A stretch of 27,941 bases of DNA, taken from positions 1-27,941 of the forward strand of contig DAVZGP010000048.1 in the NCBI GenBank assembly GCA_052274345.1, in the 5' to 3' direction. The notes under the pieces are model-generated. The model saw nothing but the letters and a program-made list of their open reading frames with translations. It had not been told where the DNA came from and did no database searches. Both the position numbers and the translations under genes were made by a program. This document shows positions 8,752 through 15,784 of the stretch, piece by piece (position 1 is the stretch's first letter; every line of letters begins with the position of its first letter). The DNA comes from Clostridium_AD sp937920395 (lineage in GTDB: Bacteria; Bacillota; Clostridia; Clostridiales; Clostridiaceae).

Positions 8752-9081
8752 ATGTTAGAACTTACCAAAGATAATTTCGAAGAAGAAGTACTAAAATCAG
8801 AAAAACCTGTATTTGTTGATTTTTGGGGTGAAAAGTGCAAAGCTTGCCTAAGATTTATGCCGGGAGTGAATGAACTCTCTAAAAAATATTCTGATAAAAT
8901 AAAATTTGCGAGCTTAAATATATCAACGGCAAGAAGAACAGCTATAGGACAAGGCGTTCTTGGACTCCCTACAATGGTAATATATAGTGAAGCAGAGAAA
9001 ATCTCAACTATTACGCCAGATAAAATTTCGTCGTTAGAAGATATAGAAAACTTTATAAAACAATACTACGATACCTTATAG
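8752..9081 (+). CDS. trxA: Divergent thioredoxin (CKAC), glycine-reductase-associated type
   Basis: A 109-aa thioredoxin-fold protein. FVDFWGEKCKAC carries the active-site pair Cys29-Cys32 and LPTMVIY the cis-proline. The dipeptide between the cysteines is Lys-Ala, not the Gly-Pro of ordinary thioredoxins, and the stretch AIGQGVLGLPT is like the thioredoxins encoded with glycine reductase. Replacing the Pro usually changes redox potential and partner choice, so a specialised role is likely. Its reductant is probably the TrxB just upstream (gap 52 bases, own AGGAGG) and its client the GrdA homologue downstream. In glycine reductase the thioredoxin re-reduces the selenenylsulfide of GrdA; here it would have to deal with a disulfide. 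Confidence 0.85.
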   Translation: MLELTKDNFEEEVLKSEKPVFVDFWGEKCKACLRFMPGVNELSKKYSDKIKFASLNISTARRTAIGQGVLGLPTMVIYSEAEKISTITPDKISSLEDIENFIKQYYDTL

Positions 9082-9155
9082 TTTAATGGTTCGATGTAGG
9101 CTAAAAGATTGAGATAAACAAGCATTTATTGACTTGTTATATGCAGGAGAGGAAG

Positions 9156-9629
9156 ATGAAAATGCTTAAGGCAAAGAAAGTTATTATTATTGGAGATAGA
9201 GATGGAATACCAGGTCCTGCAATAGAAGCTTGCGTAAAGTCTGCTGATGCCGAAGTTGTGTTTTCAACAACAAAATGTTTTTCATGCAGCTTAGCAGGAG
9301 CAATGGACAACGAGCTTCAGCAAATAGTAAAAGATCTTACAGCTAAGCACGGTGCACAAAACTTAGTTGTGATTATTGGAGGAGCAGAAGCTGAGACCTC
9401 AGAAGTAACAGCTGAGACAATAGTAGCAGGAGATCCTACATTTGTTGGACCACTTGCTGGAATTGCTTTAGGACTTGCGGTATATCACGTAGTTGAACCT
9501 GAAATAAAAGATTCCTTCGTAAAGTCGGTTTACGATGAGAAGTGTAGCATAATGGAAATGGTTTTAGATATAGATGAAATAGTAATTGAGGTAAAATCTC
9601 TTAGAGATAAGTTCTGCAAGTTTGCTTAA
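9156..9629 (+). CDS. grdA: Glycine reductase protein A homologue with Cys instead of Sec
   Basis: GrdA carries the carboxymethyl group as a selenoether between the substrate protein (GrdB/E) and GrdC/D, which releases acetyl phosphate. This 157-aa homologue has the family hallmarks GDRDGIPGPAIEAC, GDPTFVGPLAGIALGL, VYHVVEPE and a DKFCKF end. The family motif is Cys-Phe-x-Sec followed by AGAMD; here it reads KCFSCSLAGAMD with Cys41 and Cys44, and the codon at the Sec position (9285-9287) is TGC, not TGA. The start is ATG 9156, 6 bases after AGGAG; an in-frame TTG at 9129 has no ribosome site. None of grdE, B, C or D lies nearby. It may be a less active Cys form, a protein moved to another thiol role, or a remnant; the open frame and good conservation argue against decay. 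Confidence 0.9.
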   Translation: MKMLKAKKVIIIGDRDGIPGPAIEACVKSADAEVVFSTTKCFSCSLAGAMDNELQQIVKDLTAKHGAQNLVVIIGGAEAETSEVTAETIVAGDPTFVGPLAGIALGLAVYHVVEPEIKDSFVKSVYDEKCSIMEMVLDIDEIVIEVKSLRDKFCKFA

Positions 9630-9635
9630 AATAAT

Positions 9636-9697
9636 AAAAATTCAGCATATATACCTTGTTATTTATTACTATAATAGGGAGTATGCTGAATTTTTTT
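9636..9697 (+). terminator. Intrinsic terminator after grdA
   Basis: AAAAATTCAGCATA (9636-9649) pairs perfectly with TATGCTGAATTTTT (9682-9695), with a 32-base loop and a T-run at the 3' side. It closes the trxB-trxA-grdA unit and separates it from rpoN. Confidence 0.85.
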
Positions 9698-9780
9698 ATT
9701 TTTAGTTCTAGCTTAAGGTATAATTCATTCGCTCTATGTTATAATATTTATAAGATGATTTACATGAGGTGATGGATAAA

Positions 9781-11157
9781 ATGAATATTAATTTTGGCTT
9801 AAACTTGGTCCAAGAACAAAAATTAATAATGACACAAGAAATGCAAATGTCTGTTAAACTTCTTCAAATGTCAGCACAAGAGCTTGGTCAATATGTAAAT
9901 AAAGAAATGCAAGAGAATCCAGTGCTAGAGGAAAAAAGTCTACAAAATAGTAAGAATGATAACTATGATGTAAATGATTATAAACAGATAATTAAATACC
10001 TTGATAAGGATGGATATAAAACAAAAAATTATAGCGCAAAGAATGATGGTGATGAAGTTTCTCCTTTTTACTATATTGCTGAGGAAAAATCTCTTAAAGA
10101 TTATATTAAGCAGCAAATAGGTGAACTTACACAGCCAAGTGATATTTCAAATATATGCAAGTATATGGCCGAAAATTTAGATGCTAAAGGTTATTTATCA
10201 GCAAGTTTACCTGACATATGTAAAGAGCTTGGAATATCAAATAAAAAGGCAGAGGCAGCCCTTGCAGTTTTTCAATCTTTAGATCCAGAGGGAATAGGAG
10301 CTAGGGATTTAAGAGAATGTTTGATAATTCAATTATATAATCAAGGCATGGATGATGAAAATATTTGTAAAATAATTAATGATCATTTAGAGCTATTAGC
10401 AGGAAATAAATATAGTGAGATAGCAAAAGAATTAAAAATAAGTATAAGTGAAGTCCAAAAATATGGAGATATAATAAAAAATTTAGAACCTAAACCATCA
10501 AGAGGATTTTATACTGGTGAGACTGTTAAATATATTGTACCAGATGCCTATATTAATAAAATTGATGATGAATATTTTATTTCTATGAACGAAGATGTGC
10601 TTCCTAAATTAAATATAAATAATTTGTATAAAGAAATTATTAAAGATGAAAAAGATCCCGAAGCTGTAGAATATGTAAAAGGGAAGCTTAATAGCGCGAT
10701 GTTCCTTATAAAAAGTATTGAACAAAGGAAAAACACTGTATATAGAGTTTTAGAAGAAATATTAGGGGTTCAAAGGGAATATTTTGATAGTGGACAAGAA
10801 TATCTAAAACCAATGACACTAAAAATAATTGCTAACAATTTGGAGATGCATGAATCAACCATAAGCCGTGCAATTAGAGAAAAATATGTAAGTATAAATA
10901 ACGGTAAAGTCGTTAGAATAAAAGATTTTTTTACCAATGGAATAACATCTGGCATAGGCGGAGAGGATATATCTACAATTAATATTAAAAAAGATATTAA
11001 AGAAATGGTAGCGAGCGAGGATGCCAAAAAACCAATGTCTGATCAAAATATTTGTAACCGATTAAATACTTCGGGGATAAATATTTCTAGGAGAACTGTA
11101 GCAAAATATCGTGAAGAACTTGAAATTAAAAGCTCTAGTAAACGTAAAAGATTTTAG
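9781..11157 (+). CDS. rpoN: RNA polymerase sigma-54 factor
   Basis: Alternative sigma factor that reads -24/-12 promoters and needs an AAA+ activator. The N-terminal activator-interacting region is Gln- and Leu-rich (LNLVQEQKLIMTQEM and SVKLLQMSAQEL), with the usual ENPVLE following. The C-terminus holds the RpoN box as SRRTVAKYRE, preceded by a helix-turn-helix. The start is ATG 9781 (458 aa): AGGTGAT at 9767-9773 is spaced 7 bases from it, whereas GTG 9769 and ATG 9772 lie within that site. A TATAAT at 9740-9745 may be its -10 box. Its place upstream of the glycolytic genes looks like linkage, not shared control. Confidence 0.95.
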   Translation: MNINFGLNLVQEQKLIMTQEMQMSVKLLQMSAQELGQYVNKEMQENPVLEEKSLQNSKNDNYDVNDYKQIIKYLDKDGYKTKNYSAKNDGDEVSPFYYIAEEKSLKDYIKQQIGELTQPSDISNICKYMAENLDAKGYLSASLPDICKELGISNKKAEAALAVFQSLDPEGIGARDLRECLIIQLYNQGMDDENICKIINDHLELLAGNKYSEIAKELKISISEVQKYGDIIKNLEPKPSRGFYTGETVKYIVPDAYINKIDDEYFISMNEDVLPKLNINNLYKEIIKDEKDPEAVEYVKGKLNSAMFLIKSIEQRKNTVYRVLEEILGVQREYFDSGQEYLKPMTLKIIANNLEMHESTISRAIREKYVSINNGKVVRIKDFFTNGITSGIGGEDISTINIKKDIKEMVASEDAKKPMSDQNICNRLNTSGINISRRTVAKYREELEIKSSSKRKRF

Positions 11158-11179
11158 AAAATTCTTTATTAAACTGCTG

Positions 11180-11206
11180 TGTTAACAGAATGTTAACATA
11201 TTTTTT
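11180..11206 (+). terminator. TGTTAACA dyad with T-run after rpoN
   Basis: Two copies of the self-complementary octamer TGTTAACA are separated by GAA (11180-11198) and followed by a TATTTTTT run. This can fold as a weak, AT-rich terminator of rpoN, or serve as a binding site for a dimeric regulator. The stem is poor in GC, so the assignment is tentative. Confidence 0.45.
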
Positions 11207-11207
11207 G

Positions 11208-11290
11208 GAAATACTAATTTAAAAAAGTTAGTATTTCAACTATAATGTAAGTGGGAGCAGAAAATATATGCTGGGACTTAAACAGTCCAG
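11208..11290 (+). promoter_or_regulatory. cggR promoter and CggR-type operator
   Basis: TATAAT at 11241-11246 is the likely -10 box; the -35 region is weak (TTTAAA) and is covered by a perfect 10-bp inverted repeat, GAAATACTAA (11208-11217) with TTAGTATTTC (11228-11237). Just downstream lie two TGGGA repeats 20 bases apart (11252 and 11272), the second forming GGAC (11274-11277) ... GTCC (11285-11288). This is the pattern of the B. subtilis CggR operator (tandem GGGAC...GTC sites). Autorepression of cggR-gapA, relieved by fructose-1,6-bisphosphate, is therefore expected. Confidence 0.6.
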
Positions 11291-11302
11291 AAAGGTGTTC
11301 AA

Positions 11303-12337
11303 GTGGAGAATATTTTAAAATTAGAACAGAAAATAGTGCCTGAATTAATAGAACTTCTTGAGAAACGGCATGATATATTAAGGACTATATGTTATAATCA
11401 ACCTATAGGACGTAGAATTTTGTCAAATCATATGTGCATAAGTGAGAGAATAGTAAGAAATGAAATAAATTTTCTAAAATCTCAGAACTTAATTGAAGTT
11501 AATGCATTGGGTATGTTTATAACAGCTGATGGAGAGGAAATTCTAGGTCAGTTAAAAGAATTTATTCATGAAATTAAAGGTTTATCTAAAATTGAGAAAT
11601 CTATAGAAAAGCACTTGAAGCTTAAGCAAGTTATAATTGTTCCCGGAGATGTAGAAATTGATAAAAGTGTTCTTAAAGAACTAGGGAAGGCAGCTGCAAA
11701 TTATGCTATGGATATTATCGAGGATAATAGTATAATTGCATTAACAGGTGGAACGACTGTAAAAGAAGTTGTTGATAGTTTTCCTAAAAACAATAAGTAC
11801 AAAAATATCTTGGTGCTTCCAGCTAGAGGTGGTATGGCAAGAAATGTAGAAATTCAAGCTAATACATTAGTTGCAAGGCTAGCAGATAGAATTAGTGGAA
11901 ATTACGAATTACTACATGTACCTGACAATTTAAGTAACGCTGCATTAGAAACTATATTAAATGAAAAAGATATAAAAAATGTAATTGATAAAATTACAAG
12001 TGCTGATATTCTTCTTTATGGAATAGGTATTGCAAAAGAAATGGCTATGAAAAGAGGAATACCTCAAAATAAAATTAGTGAGCTTGAAGAAATGGGTGCA
12101 GTGGGTGAAGCATTTGGTCAATATTATAATGAGTTAGGTGAAATAGTTTATTCAACACCAACTATTATGGTAGAAGATGAAGATGTTAAACATGACAAAG
12201 TATTAATTGCAGTAGCGGCTGGAAAAAATAAAGCTAGAGCAATTATTGCCACTGAAATCAATCGTTCTAGTACTGTTTTGATAATTGATGAAGCGGCTGC
12301 ACAAAAGATTATAAATATTTTAGAAAAAAGAGAGTAA
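11303..12337 (+). CDS. cggR: Central glycolytic genes repressor CggR
   Basis: SorC/DeoR-family repressor of the gapA operon. The N-terminal helix-turn-helix covers about residues 20-75 (RRILSNHMCISERIVRNEI). The C-terminal sugar-phosphate-binding domain shows LTGGTTVKEV, LPARGGMARNVE, the LLYGIGIAKEMAMKRG segment and AVAAGKNKARAI. CggR proteins bind fructose-1,6-bisphosphate as inducer. 344 aa is normal. The start is GTG, preceded by AAAGGTG. The operator-like repeats lie 13-50 bases upstream and gapA follows after 81 bases, as in Bacillus. Confidence 0.93.
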   Translation: MENILKLEQKIVPELIELLEKRHDILRTICYNQPIGRRILSNHMCISERIVRNEINFLKSQNLIEVNALGMFITADGEEILGQLKEFIHEIKGLSKIEKSIEKHLKLKQVIIVPGDVEIDKSVLKELGKAAANYAMDIIEDNSIIALTGGTTVKEVVDSFPKNNKYKNILVLPARGGMARNVEIQANTLVARLADRISGNYELLHVPDNLSNAALETILNEKDIKNVIDKITSADILLYGIGIAKEMAMKRGIPQNKISELEEMGAVGEAFGQYYNELGEIVYSTPTIMVEDEDVKHDKVLIAVAAGKNKARAIIATEINRSSTVLIIDEAAAQKIINILEKRE

Positions 12338-12364
12338 ACTATATAATGATTTTATTAATGAGAG

Positions 12365-12386
12365 AATTATATATTTACATATAATT
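12365..12386 (+). promoter_or_regulatory. Hairpin in the cggR-gapA gap
   Basis: AATTATAT (12365-12372) pairs with ATATAATT (12379-12386). In B. subtilis the cggR-gapA transcript is cleaved near the end of cggR, leaving a stem-loop that stabilises gapA mRNA; this AU stem lies in a comparable place. The stem has no GC pairs and could be chance in such AT-rich DNA. Confidence 0.3.
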
Positions 12387-12418
12387 ATTTAATTAAAATT
12401 TTAGGAGGTTTTGCCAAA

Positions 12419-13426
12419 ATGGTAAAAGTAGGAATTAATGGATTTGGAAGAATAGGAAGAAACGTATTTAACGCATTAGTAAAAAATTATTCAACAGAAT
12501 TAGAAGTAGTAGGAATCAATGATTTAACAGATGCTGCAACACTCGCACATCTTTTAAAATATGATTCACTTTACGGAAAATTTGACGGAACTGTAGAAGC
12601 TAAAGAAAATTCTATAGTTGTTAACGGAAAAGAAATTAAAATATTTGCACAAAGAGAACCTAAAAACATAGATTGGAGTTCACTTGGAGTAGAAATCGTA
12701 CTTGAATCAACTGGATTCTTTACAGATGCTACTTTAGCTTCTGCTCATTTAGGAGTTAGTGTTAAAAAAGTTCTTATATCAGCACCAGCTAAAAATGAAG
12801 ATATTACAATAGTTATGGGCGTTAATGAAGAAAAATATGATTCATCAAAACATAACATAATTTCTAATGCATCATGTACAACTAATTGTTTAGCTCCATT
12901 TGCTAAAGTATTAGATAAAGAATTTACAATAGTCAAAGGTTTAATGACTACAATTCATTCATACACTGGAGATCAAAGATTATTAGATGCTCCTCATAAA
13001 GATATGAGACGTGCAAGAGCTGCTACATTATCAATGATTCCAACTACTACTGGTGCAGCTAAAGCAGTAGCATTAGTTTTACCACAATTAAAAGGAAAAT
13101 TAAACGGATTCTCATTAAGAGTACCAACTCCAACAGTTTCATGTGTAGATTTAGTAGCTGAACTTTCAAGAGATGTTACTATAGAAGAAGTAAATTCAGT
13201 ATTTAAAAAAGCTTCTGAAACTGACATGAAGGGTATTCTTGGATATTCTGAAGAACCATTAGTTTCAATAGATTATAAAGGTGACGAAAGATCATCTATC
13301 GTTGATGCAATGTCAACAATGGTTATCGAAGGAAACATGGTTAAAGTTGTTTCATGGTACGATAATGAAGCAGGCTATTCTCATAGATTAGCTGATTTAA
13401 CTAAATTTGTTGCAGATAGACTATAA
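12419..13426 (+). CDS. gapA: Glyceraldehyde-3-phosphate dehydrogenase, NAD-dependent
   Basis: Oxidises and phosphorylates glyceraldehyde-3-phosphate to 1,3-bisphosphoglycerate in glycolysis. GINGFGRIGRNVF (5-17) forms the NAD fold, and Asp35 in GINDLT fits preference for NAD over NADP. The catalytic cysteine is Cys153 in SNASCTTNCLAP, and WYDNEAGYSHR closes the C-terminus. 335 aa, full length. First enzyme gene after CggR, with AGGAGG about 11 bases from ATG. A hairpin follows the gene, so part of the transcript probably ends here and gapA may be made in excess of the downstream enzymes. Confidence 0.97.
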   Translation: MVKVGINGFGRIGRNVFNALVKNYSTELEVVGINDLTDAATLAHLLKYDSLYGKFDGTVEAKENSIVVNGKEIKIFAQREPKNIDWSSLGVEIVLESTGFFTDATLASAHLGVSVKKVLISAPAKNEDITIVMGVNEEKYDSSKHNIISNASCTTNCLAPFAKVLDKEFTIVKGLMTTIHSYTGDQRLLDAPHKDMRRARAATLSMIPTTTGAAKAVALVLPQLKGKLNGFSLRVPTPTVSCVDLVAELSRDVTIEEVNSVFKKASETDMKGILGYSEEPLVSIDYKGDERSSIVDAMSTMVIEGNMVKVVSWYDNEAGYSHRLADLTKFVADRL

Positions 13427-13461
13427 AATTTAGTTTACTATAAAACTATAAGTATAGTATT

Positions 13462-13505
13462 AGGGTCTAGTTTTATAGGTAGTCTATGGAACTAGGCCCT
13501 TTTAT
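13462..13505 (+). terminator. Hairpin/terminator between gapA and pgk
   Basis: AGGGTCTAGTT (13462-13472) pairs with AACTAGGCCCT (13490-13500), one pair being G-U, followed by TTTATT. The U-tract is short, so it may be a partial terminator that lets some polymerase reach pgk, or a complete one if pgk has its own promoter. Confidence 0.7.
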
Positions 13506-13602
13506 TGCTTATTCTAGTATATGAGTAGGGTTCAAAGAACATACTACAATTGATAGAACTTACAAAAGTTTATATTATAAACATCGAGAGAGGAGAATGA
13601 GT

Positions 13603-14799
13603 ATGAAATTTAATAAAAAAACAATTGAAGATATTGAGGTTAAAGGTAAACATGTTTTAGTAAGATGTGATTTTAATGTACCACTAAAAGATGGGGTAAT
13701 TACAGATGTAAATAGATTAGTAGGTGCAATGCCAACAATCGAATATTTAATTAAAAATGGAGCAAAAGTAATCTTATGCTCACATCTTGGAAAACCAAAT
13801 GGTGAGGCAAAACCTGAACTTTCTTTAGCACCAGTAGCTAAGAAATTAAGCGAAATGTTAAAAAAAGAAGTAGTTTTTGCTGCAGACCCAAATGTTGTTA
13901 GTGATGCTGTAAAATCTGTTGTATCTAAAATGAAAGATGGAGACGTTATATTACTAGAAAATACAAGATATAGAAAAGAAGAAACTAAAAATAAAGAAAA
14001 CTTTTCTAAAGAATTAGCATCTCTTGCAGATATTTTTGTAAATGATGCATTTGGAACAGCTCATAGAGCTCATTGTTCTACAGTTGGTGTAACTGAGTTT
14101 GTTAAAACATCAGTATGTGGATACTTAATTCAAAAGGAATTAAAATTCTTAGGTGATGCAGTAGAAAATCCTGTTAGACCATTCGTTGCAATACTCGGTG
14201 GAGCTAAGGTATCTGATAAAATAGCTGTTATAGCCAATTTACTTGATAAAGTAGATACACTAATAATTGGTGGAGGAATGGCATATACATTCCTAAAAGC
14301 TGGTGGTTATTCTGTAGGAAGTTCTCTAGTTGAGGAAGATAAAATAGCATATGCTAAAGATATGATGCAAAAGGCTGAAGAAAAAGGAATTAAATTTTTA
14401 GTACCAGTTGATCATATAATTGCAGATAAATTTTCAGCAGATGCAGAGCCAGTAGTGACTCCAGATCAAAATATTAAATATGGTTACATGGGTCTTGATA
14501 TTGGACCTAAGACCTGTGAAATGTATAAAGCTGCTATAAGTACAGCTAAGACTATTGTTTGGAATGGCCCAATGGGTGTATTTGAATTTAAAAACTTTGC
14601 AAAAGGAACAATTGCTGTAGCGCAGGCTATGTCAAAAGTTGATGGAACTACTATAATAGGTGGTGGAGATAGTGCAGCAGCTGTTAATCAATTAGGATTT
14701 GGAGATAAAATGACTCATATATCTACCGGTGGTGGAGCATCTCTTGAATTCTTAGAAGGTAAATTATTACCAGGAATTGAAGCGCTTACAGATAAATAG
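13603..14799 (+). CDS. pgk: Phosphoglycerate kinase
   Basis: Transfers phosphate from 1,3-bisphosphoglycerate to ADP, the first ATP-forming step of lower glycolysis. Signature stretches are VRCDFNVPLKDG near the N-terminus, SHLGKPNG, LENTRYRKEE, GGAKVSDKI in the hinge and GGGDSAAAV near the C-terminus. The start is ATG 13603 (398 aa), 7 bases after AGGAG (13591-13595); ATG 13597 is only one base from that site and cannot use it. tpiA follows after 77 bases. Confidence 0.97.
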   Translation: MKFNKKTIEDIEVKGKHVLVRCDFNVPLKDGVITDVNRLVGAMPTIEYLIKNGAKVILCSHLGKPNGEAKPELSLAPVAKKLSEMLKKEVVFAADPNVVSDAVKSVVSKMKDGDVILLENTRYRKEETKNKENFSKELASLADIFVNDAFGTAHRAHCSTVGVTEFVKTSVCGYLIQKELKFLGDAVENPVRPFVAILGGAKVSDKIAVIANLLDKVDTLIIGGGMAYTFLKAGGYSVGSSLVEEDKIAYAKDMMQKAEEKGIKFLVPVDHIIADKFSADAEPVVTPDQNIKYGYMGLDIGPKTCEMYKAAISTAKTIVWNGPMGVFEFKNFAKGTIAVAQAMSKVDGTTIIGGGDSAAAVNQLGFGDKMTHISTGGGASLEFLEGKLLPGIEALTDK

Positions 14800-14876
14800 G
14801 TGAATAAAACTGTGGTACTTTCAAGTTTTAAATATATAGGTTTTACCGATTACAAGAAATATAGGAGGTTTTTTTT

Positions 14877-15623
14877 ATGAGAAAAGGTATAATTGCAGGA
14901 AATTGGAAGATGAATAAAACTGTAGCTGAAGCTGTAACTTTAATTGAGGAAATGAAACCATTAGTTAAAGATGCAAAATGTGATGTTGTAGTTTGCCCTA
15001 CATTTTTATGTTTAGATGCAGTAATAAAAGCAACTAAGGGTACAAATATAAAGGTTGGAGCTCAAAATATGTTTTATGAAGAAAGTGGCGCTTTTACAGG
15101 CGAAGTTTCTCCAGGAATGTTAAAAGATTTAGGTGTTGACTATGTTATAATTGGACATAGTGAAAGAAGACAATACTTTAATGAGACTGATGAATCTGTA
15201 AACAAAAAGCTTAAAGCTGCTTACAGCCATAGTATCATTCCTATACTTTGTGTAGGAGAAACTCTTAGTGATAGAGAGGGAAATATCACAGAAAAAGTTT
15301 TAGCAAATCAAGTAAAATTAGATTTAGAAGGACTTATAAAACAACAAGTAGAAAAATTGGTTATTGCTTATGAACCAATTTGGGCTATAGGAACAGGCAA
15401 AACTGCAACTGCTGATCAAGCTAATGAGACAATTGCATTTATAAGAGCAACTGTTGGAGCTATGTTTGGTAGCGAAGTAGCTGAAAAAGTTAGAATTCAA
15501 TATGGTGGTTCTGTTAAACCAGCAACTATAAAAGAACAAATGGGTAAATCAGACATCGATGGTGGTTTAATCGGAGGAGCTAGCCTTAAGGCACAAGACT
15601 TCGCCGGAATAGTAAACTATTAA
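14877..15623 (+). CDS. tpiA: Triosephosphate isomerase
   Basis: Interconverts dihydroxyacetone phosphate and glyceraldehyde-3-phosphate. The (beta/alpha)8 barrel residues are visible: Lys11 in AGNWKMNKT, His94 in GHSERR, catalytic Glu166 in AYEPIWAIGTGKTAT, and the phosphate loop YGGSVKP. 248 aa is normal. AGGAGG sits before ATG, then a run of T. It is followed by a hairpin, and the start of gpmI lies about 160 bases away. Confidence 0.97.
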   Translation: MRKGIIAGNWKMNKTVAEAVTLIEEMKPLVKDAKCDVVVCPTFLCLDAVIKATKGTNIKVGAQNMFYEESGAFTGEVSPGMLKDLGVDYVIIGHSERRQYFNETDESVNKKLKAAYSHSIIPILCVGETLSDREGNITEKVLANQVKLDLEGLIKQQVEKLVIAYEPIWAIGTGKTATADQANETIAFIRATVGAMFGSEVAEKVRIQYGGSVKPATIKEQMGKSDIDGGLIGGASLKAQDFAGIVNY

Positions 15624-15645
15624 GCTGTTTTTTTAGATGAAATTA

Positions 15646-15669
15646 CGAAAGTAGATTTATCTACTTTCG
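15646..15669 (+). terminator. Perfect hairpin after tpiA
   Basis: CGAAAGTAGA (15646-15655), loop TTTA, TCTACTTTCG (15660-15669). The stem is flawless but is followed by CAAATTT, not by a real T-run. It may be a weak terminator or an mRNA 3'-end-protecting stem between tpiA and gpmI. A second, 8-bp stem (15731-15738 with 15747-15754) lies closer to gpmI. Confidence 0.55.
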
Positions 15670-15784
15670 CAAATTTATATACTTTAATAAAAGAGCCACA
15701 TTGGTTGGTTAATAATAATTACAATAAATGGCAATACATAGCAATGTGTATTGCTATTAGATACAATTAGTGGGGGGAAAAGAA

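Noticed and set aside
9285..9330. A selenocysteine insertion hairpin after the Cys44 codon
   Set aside because: The codon is TGC, so none is needed, and I could not see a convincing stem at the required distance.
9129..9629. A 166-aa GrdA starting at TTG 9129
   Set aside because: No ribosome binding site there; AGGAG at 9145-9149 fits ATG 9156 and gives the family length of 157 aa.
15645..15755. CRISPR-like or short tandem repeats between tpiA and gpmI
   Set aside because: There are only two unrelated hairpins and no repeated unit with spacers.
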